A stretch of 64,000 nt of DNA from Haematococcus lacustris (Eukaryota > Chlorophyta > Chlorophyceae > Chlamydomonadales > Haematococcaceae). The stretch is taken from the NCBI GenBank assembly GCA_030144725.1, contig JASKMD010000026.1:12763407-12827406 (forward strand), read 5' to 3'. A program made the position numbers and the translations under genes. Under the pieces are notes generated by a model that worked only from the letters and a program-made list of their open reading frames with translations, had not been told where the DNA came from and made no database searches. Positions 21,043 through 32,479 of the stretch are shown here, one piece after another (position 1 is the first letter of the stretch; the number at the start of each line of letters is the position of its first letter).

Positions 21043-22318
21043 CCCCAGGAGTCGATAGAGCCCTATCCTACCCTATGCACACTCTATCGCACACACATCC
21101 CCTTTGTAAGGGGCAATCGTATTAGCTGCAGCTGGGTGTGATAGCAAAGGGGGAGGGTGGGCGGTAGGGCCTGGAGTTGGGCTGCCCCCCAAGTGCCTGC
21201 CAGTCTGCCCAGTCAGCCTGCCAGCTGACGTGGGCAGCCTCCAGCTGCCTGCTGGTGTCCACTGCATGACGCAGCAGGCTGCCCCGGTTGACCCTCATCT
21301 GCCGCCATGCTTTGTTCACCACCACCCCCTGACCCACCCCCAGCAACCTCCGCTGCCTGGCCACCTCATACCGCATGGCCTCAGTAGGCACCACCCCACC
21401 CTGACCCTGACCCTGACCCTCTAGCCAGGTCACCACCTTCCCCCGCACACTCCGCACCACCCAGCTGCGCTGACGCTCAGTCCAGGCTGGACTGCCATCC
21501 ACGGGCAGCCCAAAGCGGCGCTGGTGCTCGTGTGAGCCAGCGATGACCCTGGCTCCAGCCACAGCCAGAGCCACCGCTTGCCCAACTCTGCGCTTAAATA
21601 GCTCGGTGAGGCTATTGGCAAAGCTAGTTTCCAGCTTCTGTCCCACATCGTCTACGGTGTTGGAGTCGTGCGGATAGCGAGGTATTGCGTCGAGCTCGTC
21701 ACCGATGGTCGGGTACGCGGCCAGCACAGCCACCACAGCAGCGCTGGGCCGAGAGTTCAATCCAGGAGGAGGCACACCGCGGCCGAGCTGCAGGTACAGG
21801 TTGCGCTCCGCAAAGTCCGGGATGTCCGCGTCCTCAGCAGGGATTTCCTCTAAGAGCTCGTACAGGCCATCCGCAAGTACAGTGACGCGTGTGAAGGAGT
21901 CGCGCACCATGAGGCCCAGCAGCAAGCTGGCGAGCAGCGCCCTCTTGCTGCAGGCCTCCACCCAAGCCTCGATTTGCGTGACGAGCCGCGCCTCCACCAC
22001 TTCGGACGGCACGACCGCGCCCTCCTCTAACCCCGCAGCGGCCACACCCCTCATCAAGGTATGCCGTTTGACCTTCTTTGCGTGCCATGTGTTATTGTGG
22101 TTGTTGGCCCAGTGCGCTGCACCGTTGGCCTGCATGTCTGGGCGGCGTGTCGGCCTGACGGTCTACCTAACTGTCCGAGGCATTACGATTACGTCTACGC
22201 TGTCTGTTTCGCTGCATTCTCCTAACTCGCTTCGCTAACTGTGGCGCTAAATGCCTTCGTAAATGTACTGGTTTCCCTGTTTTTCCTGTTTTCCTGTTTT
22301 TTATGTTTTTTACATGGG
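21043..22318 (-). mobile_element. Fanzor-like element, copy B (internally deleted)
   Basis: It shares the 5' end (T-rich ...TTTTTTACATG) and the 77-bp 3' terminal block (21043-21119) with copy A. The region encoding everything after the N-terminal third of the nuclease is missing. The junction is at 21120-21125, where the terminal block joins directly to coding sequence. Both ends being kept and the middle lost is the usual form of a non-autonomous derivative. Confidence 0.68.
21122..22135 (-). pseudogene. Truncated Fanzor-like N-terminal domain, copy B
   Basis: An uninterrupted reading of about 337 residues from MQANGAAHWANNHNN to the deletion point after PFAITPSCS. It covers the helical N-terminal region (VTQIEAWVEACSKRALL, ETSFANSLTELFKRRVGQ, VNKAWRQMRVNRGSLLRHA). 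It lacks RuvC-I, II and III, so it cannot be a nuclease. It is the better guide to the ancestral frame because copy A is frameshifted at EARL and near WL(EG). Upstream in the same transcript direction is an in-frame MQRNRQRRR peptide that ends at a stop. Confidence 0.7.
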
Positions 22319-22380
22319 CGTGCCGTGAGGATCAGTTCAGGCGCGAGAGTCGCGAGCCCATTTCAGGATGCCGTGAGGAT

Positions 22381-25300
22381 ATGATGCATGGCCAGTCCGA
22401 AGCCTCGTACCAGATTATCAAACAGGTTGGGAAAGGCGCGTATGGCGTGGCCTACATCGTGGCCCACAAGGTTTGAGCTGTATGAGCTTCCCCAGTCTTG
22501 GAGCATTTGCATGCAAGGCTGACAGGTACTGGGTGGTACTGCTCACTATGCAGGCGTCAGGGCAACGTTTTGTTCTTAAGGTGGGTGTACAGCAGCCGGA
22601 GTTGAAGCAGTCCCATAACACCGTTTTCGTCCCTGCAACCGGGGTCACAGCACCTCCCCATTCTACATGCTTGCATAAAATGTCTCACATGTGGCACTGT
22701 GCAAGGTGGAGGCTGTTTAGCAAGAGTGAGCACACAGCACGACATACTCTCTTGACCCTGCACCTGCCCTCTTAGCACCTAACCCAGCTCTGACGCATTC
22801 AAGTGGTGCAACCCCTCCTTCCCCCCACATCAGAGTGTGATGAGATGGGGTTGTGTGACGTGCTTGCATGGGATGGTGTGATGTGTTTGTGTGGCATGTT
22901 TTCGCATGGTGTGATGTGCATGCAGAAGGTTCGACTGGCCCGCCAGAGCTTCAAGGAGCGACAGGCATCCCTTCTGGAGCTCCAGATCTTGAGCAGCCTG
23001 CGGCACCGCAATGTGCTGGAGTTTGTTGAAGCTTGGTAGGCAGTGGTAGTGACCGATGCCGTGGCTGCTGCTGCTACTGCTACTACTGCCTCTGCTGCAA
23101 CCGATGTGCGCAGTCGTGCTGTTGCAGCTGCTGCACGCACTCCTTATGTTGTTGTTGTTGCTGCTGCTGCTGCTGTCCCGCATTTGTGTATGAGTGTGCC
23201 ACTGATGCCTTGCCCTTGACATGCTCCCCAATCTCTGCCCTGCCGCCCACAAAGCTGTGTGCATGCATGCTGTGCAGGGTTGAAGCTGGCTGTGTGGCCT
23301 GCATGGTGGTCACACTGTGTGAGAGGTGTGGGCACACTTGCATGGGCAGTCAGAACACAGGCGCATAGGGCACCCCTCATGCTCCGTGCCTATGCCGCAA
23401 CAGTCATGCTGAGCAGTCACAGCCTTCAGTAGGGCCATCCACAGGGCCAGCAATGCTGCATGCAACCCATGCTTCAGCCATCTTCTACATCAGAGCAAGC
23501 AGCGTGACAGTCCTCAACTCAGCTGCTGACAGATGCCTTCAATGCAGTTGCTGACGGATGCCCTCAGAGTAGCTGCAGCACTTACAACACTGAAGCTAGC
23601 CCTGTGCGGGGCGCATTGCCGCTGCCGCCTCTGATGCAACCCAGAAGCATTTAGTCTGCGATGCAAGGGGCTGCCCCCATAGGCCCATCTATGTCAACCC
23701 CACCCCACTCAGAGCACGCAGCGCAACTGCACCACTCTTTTCTGGTTCTTAACCCCGCCCAGCTGCCTGCCATAGCCGGCTCCACACACAACCCTGCTTG
23801 CTTGCCTTATCGCACTTAGCCTAGCTAAGTTTGCTGCTCAAGGCATGGGGTGCCTGGGCCTTGCAGCTTGACCCATTGCTCATCTCTTGCCCGGCGACCT
23901 GCTGGTGCTGTCTACCCGCCTGCCTGCCAGCCCACTAACCCACCAACCTGCCCTCGTGACATCTGCCCACCTCCCTGCCTGCTTGCTCACCTGCCTGCCT
24001 TGCTCAACTGCCTGCCTGCCTTGCTCACCTGCCTGCCTTGCTCACCTGCCTGCCTTGCTCACCTGCCTGCCTTGCTCACCGGACTGCCTTGCTCACCTGC
24101 CTGCCTTGCTCACCTGCCTGCCTTGCTCACCTGCCTGCCTTGCTCACCTGCCTGCCTTGCTCACCTGCCTGCCTTGCTCACCTGCCTGCCTTGCTCACCT
24201 GCCTGCCTTGCTCACCTGCCTGCCTTGCTCACCGGACTGCCTTGCTCACCTGCCTGCCTTGCTCACCTGCCTGCCTTGCTCACCTGCCTGCCTTGCTCAC
24301 CTGCCTGCCTTGCTCACCTGCCTGCCTTGCTCACCGGACTGCCTTGCTCACCTGCCTGCCTTGCTCACCTGCCTGCCTTGCTCACCGGACTGCCTTGCTC
24401 ACCTGCCTGCCTTGCTCACCTGCCTGCCTTGCTCACCTGCCTGCCTTGCTCACCTGCCTGCCTTGCTCACCTGCCTGCCTTGCTCACCGGACTGCCTTGC
24501 TCACCTGCCTGCCTTGCTCACCTGCCTGCCTTGCTCACCTGCCTGCCTTGCTCACCGGACTGCCTTGCTCACCGGACTGCCTTGCTCACCGGACTGCCTT
24601 GCTCACCGGACTGCCTTGCTCACCGGACTGCCTGCCTGCCTGCTCACCGGCCTCCCTACACTCCTGTGCCTGCCCACAGCGGCGACCTAGCCACTCAGCT
24701 GCGGTTGCGCATGCCATCCAGCTTCTTCCCTGAGGAGCACCTACATGTGAGGCCGGCCACCTGCCTCCTCACATGCACTCTCACACCTTGATTACACCAT
24801 CCGTGCAGCCATGCAAGCACAATTGTTGTATAAGCACCTCAACATAACTTCAATCACTCTCTCACTCATGCTCTCGCTTTTCTCGCCTCTGGCTCAGTCT
24901 AGATAGTCTCCTTTATGGTTGCCCAGGCTAGTGTGATGCCACACTAATAGCGCATGCATGCATGCGCTGCACATGGTGCATGTAGGAGATGCTGGTGCAG
25001 CTGGCCTCAGGGCTGGAGCATCTGCACCGCAATGGCATTGTTCACCGGGACATCAAGTGAGAAAGACGCTGCTGTCCAGGCAGGCGGACAGACAGATAGG
25101 CAGGCTGGTAGGCAGGGTAATGAGACAGACACCTCATGAAGTCCTAGCAAACATTGTAGTTGGCTGGGTGAACTAACAGACAGGCAGACAGGCAGGGAGA
25201 CTGACAGACAGAAAGGGATGGAAGCTAGTGGTTAGCTAGGCAATGACAGAGCGGACAAAGGCAGACGGACATGAAGACAGATCAGCAGGTAGGCAGGCAA

Positions 25301-28300
25301 GCACCAACCGATCAAATAGACTGACAAACATACAGATATTGCGTTGGTATAGGCGCTCGCGAGATGTCAAGGTTGCACATCCGGTGCATTGTATACCCAC
25401 GTAACAATGCTCTCCACCTATAGGGGTGCGTCCTCGGGTCATCAGCTCTACAAGGCCATGCCTTTGGCATTTCGGTGCACACAAGTGAGCGACACCCCAT
25501 TTATATAGTATTTAAACGGATGTGGGAGTGACACCATGCACTTTCTAAGAATCGAACCCGTGTCCTCTTGACACAGCATGCATCGGTTGAAAACGAATGT
25601 TGCGTGCCCTTGCAAGGCCAGCGTACGACCAGCCTTAATAGTCAAGGCCACCCACCTCCCTGGCTGCCTAGTTGGAAACCTTGACTGCCCTCCCCCGCCC
25701 TCTTTGCCTACCTACCCGCTGGCCTGTATCCCTATCTCTAAACCTGGTTAGTGGGTGGCCTTAATTCATCAGGTCATCAGGTCCATGCTAGAGTCCCAGG
25801 CTGTACACTAAGTGTGAGCGGGTTTGAGGTGAATGGATCTGTATTGTAAGGATGTTGGGGTGAAGGCAGGTTGCGTTGTCAACACAGGTGGCTAGTTGAA
25901 GAATGAAGAAGAGGATGATGCTATGCAAGGTGTGCCATGCAAAGTGTGATTGTCATGCAGGTCATCCAACATCTTGATCACTGCATGCGGTTGCCTCAAG
26001 CTGGCTGACTTTGGCCTGGCTGCTGTGCATGGGGTGGGCCAGGCCACCACCTGCCTTACCATGGTGGGCGGCAACTGGGTTGGGTTAGGTGGTTAGGGTC
26101 ATGGTCATGTATTGCTCATGGCCCTGCTTATGACATGGACTGGTGCACTGCTGGCATTGGGGGTGGGTGGAGGGGGAGTGGGGTGGGGTGGTCAGGCCAG
26201 GCCAGCCCAGGACAGCTTTGTAGGCGAGCTGGGCGAGCCTGGAGGCATGCTTTGCCTGCCCGTAGCCACCAATCTCAGCTGCTCATGTCACTTGACATAG
26301 CCTTGCCTACTGCACTAGACACTGAGCATCAGCCAGGGTGCCAGCAGCAGCAGCAGCGGCGGCATCCATAGTTGTGGCATGTGGTGTTCATGAGGGAAGG
26401 GGAGGGGGTGGCTGCAGGTGGGCACGCCAGGGTACATGTCTCCCCAGCTGCTGGGCGACAAGGTCAAGTACGACGGCAAGGCGAATGACATGTGAGCAGG
26501 GTGGGTGGGCTGGCTGGCAGGCAGGCAGGGCCGGCAAGCAGGCAGGGTGGGCTGGCTCAGCTGCCTCAATAGGCAATAGCCCCGCGGCTGCCCCTGCCTC
26601 CCCAGGCACCTCCCCTTCAGTGCTGCCAGCCTTCGCCTGAGTGGGCCGGCCGGCAGGGTGGTCAGGCAGGCAGGGCCAGCAGGCAGGCCGGCAGGGTGGT
26701 CAGGCAGGCAGGGCCAGCAGGCAGGCTGGCAGGGTAGGTTGGATCGTTGAACAGGAGTGCTGCATGAAGGCAGGCTTAACCCCAGACATGAGCCCGGCCC
26801 TGTGGCCCTGCCCCCCGGGCACCTCCCCTAGACCAGCACTGCCTGACATCCAGGGTGGTGTGCAGTGGGTCTGGCTGAAGGAAGGTGTCTCCTACATAAT
26901 GCTGCCAGCCTGCGCCTATGCAGCAGGAGGGGGGAGGTGGTGGGGGCAGCAGCAGGAGGGGAGTGGGGGAGTCTCCCCAACATTGCCAACCTGACCCCGG
27001 CACCCTGCTGCCCTGTTTTGCCCCAGGTGGAGTCTAGGCTGCGTGCTGTACGAGATGTCTGCCCTGAAGCCTGCATTCTCAGCCTTCAACATGACAGGTG
27101 TGGCCAGTCAAGGGGACACCTGACCTGTCTCACACCACCCTCCACTCATCATCCCTTGCCCCAGCTCTGCTGACCTCTGCGGACCTCTGACCACTGCTGC
27201 TGCTGCTGCTGCCGCCGCTGCCACTGCTGCTGCTGCTGCCGCCACCGCCGCCGCCGCTCCCACTGCCGCCATCTTTGCTGCCGCTGCCACTGCCTGCAGG
27301 CCTGGTGCGCAAGGTGACCAGCAGCAGCCCTCCAGCCCTGCCCAGCCAGCTCTCTCCTGAGTGGCGAGGCCTGGTGAAGGCGCTGCTCAGCAAGGAGGAG
27401 GCAGGCAGGCCCAGCGCTGAGGAGGTGCTGGCCCTGGCCTGGCTGCAGGCAAGGTCGGGGAGGGGGCAGGGGGCACGGGCTCCAGGGGGTGGCAAGGCCG
27501 GGGAGGTGGTAGAGCCAGGATTGTGTGAGGTGGCGGTCAAGCGCATGCCCTTAGGGTCAAAATGATGGGTATACATGGTGGCAGTCCAAACCTGCTGCGC
27601 ACTGGGCCAAGGGGTGGGGTCAGGGTCAGGGTCAGGGTCAGGGCCAGGGCCAGGGGTGGGTGGGATGTGAGTCCAAGGGGCGCGCAGGGCCAAGGGGTGG
27701 GCCAGGGCCAGGGGTGGGTGGGATGTGAGTCCAAGGGGCGCGCAGGGCCAAGGGGTGGGCCAGGGCCAGGGGTGGGTGGGATGTGATTCAAGCATGCCCG
27801 GCCGCTCCCAATGATGTCCACCAACCTCAGGGCATCACCCACATCCTCTGCGCTGCCTGCCTCCGTCTGCTGCCTCTTACTCACTGCTGCTGGTCACACT
27901 GCCTGGCTGCCTGCCCGCAGCCGGCCCGGGCGCGAGTGTGCCAGCGCTTTGGGCCCCCTCTACCCCCCGGCCAGCCAGCCTCCACACAGCTGCTGCCCCT
28001 CCCACCCGCACTGCAACGGCTGGTAGAGCAGTTCAGGCTGCAGGAGGAGGAGAGCTGCGCTCACAGGCTGATGGAGAATGGGCGACGGAAGGTGCTGGCG
28101 GCAAAGTGGGTGGGAATAGGAAGTGGGGGCTGAAAGGTCTGGCTCAGTCTAGGGTCCTTGGTCTCAACGAGGATGTGCTTCTCACTCTGACCCTGACCCT
28201 GACCCTGACCCTGACCCTGACCCTGACCCTGACCCTGACCCTGATCCTGACCCTGACCCTGACCCTGATCCTGACCCTGACCCTGACCCTGACCCTGACC

Positions 28301-31070
28301 CTGACCCTGACCCTGACCCTGACCCTGACCCTGACCCTGACCCTGACCCTGACCCTGACCCTGACCCTGACCCTGACCCTGACCCTGACCCTGACCCTGA
28401 CCCTGACCCTGACCCTGACCCTGACCCTGACCCTGGTGCCTTCAGGTACGCCCCCCAAGGCTTAGTCCGCCAGCAAGCACTACAGGAGCTGGCTGGCCTC
28501 CAGCGCCAACAGCTGCTGGAGGGGGCCCGGCCTGACCTCCATGCTCCAGGGGTCAGACCCCAGGCACCAGGGGAGAGCACAGCAAGCACCCCCAGGCGCC
28601 CTGACCACCAGCAGCAGCAGCAGCAGCAGCAGCCTGCCCACAACCACCATAACCAGCACAACCACCACAAGCAACCACCCTGCATGGCTGACGGCACAGT
28701 GCAGCAAGGATGCTCAACACCCCTTGACTCGGCGGCCCCACAGGTACAGCAGCAGGGGGGGGGTCAGGCAGGGGATGAGCAGCAGCAGCAGCAGGGGGGG
28801 GGTCAGGCAGGGGATGAGCAGCAGCAGCAGCAGGGGCAAGAGCCTGGGCGCTCCTGCACTCTAGTCTGCGACTCTGCTGGGGAAGGGTGGCAGGGGAAGG
28901 GGCAGCAGCAGGGGCAGCAGCAGCATGGGGGGGAGCAGCAGCAAGGGCAGCAGCAGCAGGGGGGGGAGCAGCAGCAGTGGGAGGAGCAAGGCCCTGGGCA
29001 CAACCAGCTGGGACAGCAGCACCTGATGAAGAGCGCAGCCCATCCCACCTCCACCCCTGCCTTACCCGCCCCTGCAGCTTTCAGCGCCTCATTAGGCACC
29101 TTGCCTGACCTGGCAAGCTGTCAGCAGCACAGCCAGCAGCGCAGCGCTCAGGAGGCAGTGCCAGGCAGCAGCGAGGCCCAGGGCGCTGCTCCCCACCCTG
29201 CTGCTGCTCCCCCCCCTGCTGCTGCTGCTGCTAACACTGGTGGTCCACACCCCCACCCTGAGCCACCACCCTCACCTGGCCGTCCCCACCCCTCCGCACC
29301 AGCCCAGGCCCGTGTCACACCCAAGGCTGGCAGCTTCCAGGCAGCTGCTTCACCCCCGCCAGGCTCAGGCTCTGGCGTGAGAGGAGCAGTGGCCCAAGTT
29401 TCTGCCCCCGCCGCTACGCAGGAAGCAAAGGGTGGGGTGGCGGGGAGGGCAGTGGGCGCCAGGCTTGGCCTGTCAGGGCAGCAGCAGGGCACAGCTGAGC
29501 AGCAGGCAGGGCAGCATACACCCAGGCTAACCAGGCCAGCTCTCCGCCGGGCACCGCCAGAGGCTGCAGGCGCTGCGCCGTCTCTTGCTGCAGAGGATGG
29601 TGAGTGGCTGGCCTTGCTTGCCTGCAATCTCCCACCCCCCACTGCCTTGATGGGTGGGTGCCACTTGGTGGGTGGGTACCCCTGCCTTGGTGGGTGGGTG
29701 CACCTCGGCTCATTCATGCTGCAGCGGGGCTGATGCTGGTGGTGCCGCGTGGCCATGCCATATGCTGCCTCACTAGCCTCATCACCCACCCCAGGCAGCT
29801 AGGCCCCCCCACCTCCCGCCTCACCCACCCACCCCTGCCCCTGCTTTCATGCCTGACCCACCCCTGCCCCACACTTTGCCCCACCCCTCCAGCCCCATCC
29901 CTCTAGGCTGCAGGCACAAGACCCTGCATCAGCACTGCAACCCACACCTTGCCCCCCATCAGCCCCCCGCCCCCCCAGTCCCACCTAGGCTGCAGGCATT
30001 GGGCTGCAGAGCACTGGTTGTGCAGTGCTGATGCAGGCGCTGTGCGCAGGCCCCGCCCGCCACCCCGCCCTGGCATGCCCGCCCCCCGCCCCGCCCCCCA
30101 CCTCCTTCTCTACCAGCGCTCCAGAGCAGCAGAGCAGCCCAGACCCCAGGCTGACACCCCAACCTCGCCCTCCCCACCAGCTGGGCAGCAGCAGCAGCAG
30201 CAGCCACCCAACCCCCCTCCCCCTCCCCCAGCACTCACCCCCCCTGCCCCTCAGCCCAGCAAAGGCAGCCGCACACCCCGCCCCAGCCAAGCCCTGCCCA
30301 GACCAGCCACAGAAGGAAGGGGCGGCAGGGGCAGGGCGGGCCTCACTGCCCAGCCCCAGCCTGCCGCCCCGCCCTCGCCAAGGCCACACCCCCCGGCCTC
30401 AACCCAGCCCAAGCCCTTGGCCCATCCCCCGCACCCGCCCCAGCACCGGACCCAACCCCTGCTCCAGACCTCCATCCAACCCCACCCCCAGCCCCCAACA
30501 CAGCCAAAGAACCCAACCCAGCCCCAGCCCCAGCCCCAGCCCCAGCCCCAATCCTCAAGCCAGCCCCAGACCCAGATCCAGACCCAGCCCCAGCACCCGA
30601 CCCCAACCCAGCACCCTGCCCAGCCCTCAGCCCAGGGAGGGGGTGCAAGCCATGCAGCAGCCAGGCACCCCCTCCCAGCCCCCCCCTCCCCCTCCCCCTC
30701 CCCCTCCCCACGGGCCCCCAGTAGCCTGTGGCGCTCAGGCAAAGGCAGCAAGCCCAGCCCAAGCTGCCCCAGTCCCCGCCCCCGCAGCCACCCCACCACA
30801 GCCAGCAGGCTACAGCAGCCACCCCCTGCCCCTGCTGACCCCGCGCCCCCGCCCCTCACCCCGGCCTGGGTGGAGGCAGCCGGGGGGGAGCAGCAGCCCC
30901 CGGGCAGTGGCACCCAGTGCAGTGCAGGGCCGGGCAGCAGCAGGGGGCTCAGGGGCTGCTGGGTGGCCCAGGCCAGCCTCAGGCAGGCGACGAGGCATGG
31001 GTATGGGGCAAGAGCAAGCGGGGCAGAGGGCACGCCCCCCCCTGCTCGCCCTGCGCCTGCCAGCAGGTGA
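22381..31070 (+). CDS. NEK-like Ser/Thr protein kinase with long Gln/Pro-rich tail
   Basis: NEK kinases act in mitosis and cilia; this placement is by kinase-domain style only. Exons: 22381-22470 ([19 protein letters not shown], glycine loop), 22554-22580 (ASGQRFVLK, with the Lys), 22926-23035 (helix [14 protein letters not shown]), 23278-23325 ([13 protein letters not shown]), 24680-24746, 24986-25056 (GIVHRDIK), 25961-26063 ([18 protein letters not shown]), 26418-26491 ([14 protein letters not shown]), 27027-27097 ([20 protein letters not shown]), 27300-27448, 27912-28107, 28446-29599, 29988-31070. All catalytic residues are present (GxG, K, E, HRD, DFG), so the domain should be active. The exon ending 27448 needs a GC donor. 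The tail is about 750 residues rich in Gln, Pro, Ser and Ala, with tandem [13 protein letters not shown]. The final exon is unsure: at 31070 the frame either stops or splices at AGCAG/GTGAG. The start lies 246 bp from the start of the oppositely oriented Fanzor-like copy B reading. Confidence 0.85.
23985..24650. repeat. 17-bp minisatellite (CTTGCTCACCTGCCTGC) in a kinase intron
   Basis: About 38 tandem units of CTTGCTCACCTGCCTGC, with a second unit type, CTTGCTCACCGGACTGC, interspersed singly and then forming a homogeneous block at the 3' end (24548-24635). It fills most of the intron between 23325 and 24680. Long Leu/Cys/Pro readings in all three plus frames are artefacts of the repeat. Confidence 0.96.
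25236..25650 (-). other. Possible tRNA-derived (SINE-like) relic in a kinase intron
   Basis: The minus strand near 25545-25620 contains GGACACGGGTTCGATTC, a good T-arm, preceded by TGCTGTGTCAAG that could be part of an anticodon arm. A complete cloverleaf could not be drawn. The rest of the intron is GACAGGCAGA-type short repeats at 25080-25290. Confidence 0.3.
27598..27785. repeat. GGGTCA run and ~58-bp tandem repeat in a kinase intron
   Basis: A short (GGGTCA)n run is followed by about 2.5 copies of a 58-bp unit containing GGGTGGGTGGGATGTGAGT and CCAAGGGGCGCGCAGGGCC. Confidence 0.85.
28185..28434. repeat. (CCCTGA)n array ending at a splice acceptor
   Basis: About 41 CCCTGA units with two CCTGAT variants. 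The array ends 11 bp before the acceptor of the exon starting at 28446, so it sits in the branch-point and pyrimidine-tract region of the kinase intron. Confidence 0.96.
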
Positions 31071-31445
31071 GAGAGGGGGGCACACCCTTTGGGGGGAGGG
31101 GCCAGCAGGTGAGGGTGGCATGCCCATGCTGTTGGTCAACTGGTCAGGAGGGCACATGTCAGCTTCGGCAGCCTTTGTGACGGTCGCAGTGGGGTCTTTG
31201 CCACACTCAATCAAGGATTGCCATCCTGCTCTGAAGTCATTCCTGCATCTGTCTGACACTTGCCACTCTGCATTTGACTGGAATTGAACCCCTGACCTGT
31301 GCCTCGACCCGCTAGGCTTTGAGTGGAGTGGGACCACCCTAGCCGCCCGCTACCCTGCCCCCCAGCAGGCTTCAAGCCCCTTGCTAGACATGCTTCGCTA
31401 TGTTTGTATCCGATCAGGGCAAGCTGATGATGATATTAGTTCACG

Positions 31446-31476
<31 letters not shown>

Positions 31477-32479
31477 CGCTACCACCCACTCCTCCTTCTC
31501 CCACCCTGCCAGTTGACCGCCCGCTGCTTGCAGACCTGACAGCGCCCCGGCCACGCAGCAGCCCCTCCTTGCTGCCCCTCCCCCCCGCACCCCCCCTGTC
31601 TCCCCTCTGACGTCAGCAGGAGGGGCTGATGGATCGCTCCTCCCTCCCCCCCCACTGCTGACCTCCCCGGTGCCTGCTGCTGCTGCTGCTGCTGCTGTCA
31701 AGCCACTCTCCCTCACAGCTGCAGCTGCACTGCCAGCAGCAGTGCCTGGAGCGCCAGCAACGCTTGATGCACCAGCGGCAGGAGCACCAGCCATGCCGGG
31801 AGCAGCAGCAGCAGCAGCTGCAGGAGAAGTAGCAGCAGCAGCAGCAGCAGGAGAAACAGGAGAAGTAGCAGTGGCAGTTGCAGCAGCGGCGGCAGCAGGA
31901 GTGGCAGCGGCAGCAGCTGCAGGAGCAACAGGAGAAGCAGCTGCGGCAGCAGGAGGTTGTGTGCAGAGCCAGGCCCCACCTGGTAAGGGCTCACCCCTGC
32001 CATCCCTCCCACAGCAGCTGAGCAATGACGAAGCGGGGCCAGGGGCGCAGGCTGGGGTGCAGTCCGGCCACCCTGTTGCCACCACTGGCATGCCGCTGCC
32101 ACCTGACAGCCCAGGGGGTCATGCAAGGGCCTTGATCAGCGTGCCTTGTGCACAGACAGAGTCCAAACAGGCTGCCAGGCAGGGGGGCGCCTGTGACCCT
32201 AGGTGGGCAGCAGCTCAGCAGGTGAGCCAGCAGCTGGGTGACCAGCCGCCCAAGCCCAAGCCCTAGCCCAAGAGCCTGGGCAGGGGCTTGCAGCTGCAGC
32301 GCATGATGTGTGGGAGCGCCGCCACCGTGGCAGCATCAATGACAGTGTGCAGCCTTTTTGTGCTCTGCTGATGAAGTGAGGAGCAGGGATGGCGATGCCC
32401 GCTTGTAGCTGTTGTTTGTGTAAACTGGGCGCAAGGGTGACCAAAGGTGTGAGTGAGCCTGTGGGGTGTGAGGGACTTC
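31071..32479 (+). other. Low-complexity region, possible further tail exons (Ala-rich reading)
   Basis: 31441-31480 is CTG-rich. 31670-32266 is an open plus-strand reading, mostly poly-Ala with GEV/GEA spacers, ending QQLGDQPPKPKP and a stop; it could be another tail exon of the kinase or a repeat artefact. 31255-31330 contains, on the minus strand, a T-arm-like GGGGTTCAATTCC that suggests a tRNA-derived repeat. No function can be assigned. Confidence 0.35.

Noticed and set aside
23850..24791. Three overlapping 230-313-residue plus-strand readings
   Set aside because: All three plus frames are open because the 17-bp unit has no stops; it is an intronic minisatellite of the kinase gene.
28144..28697. 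Arg-Val, Gly-Ser and Leu-Thr dipeptide proteins
   Set aside because: Products of the CCCTGA hexamer in different frames.
29949..31287. Two overlapping plus-strand Pro-rich readings (373 and 420 residues)
   Set aside because: Only one frame can be used. The frame entered by splicing at 29988 ([10 protein letters not shown]) is preferred; the other was dropped as a shadow.
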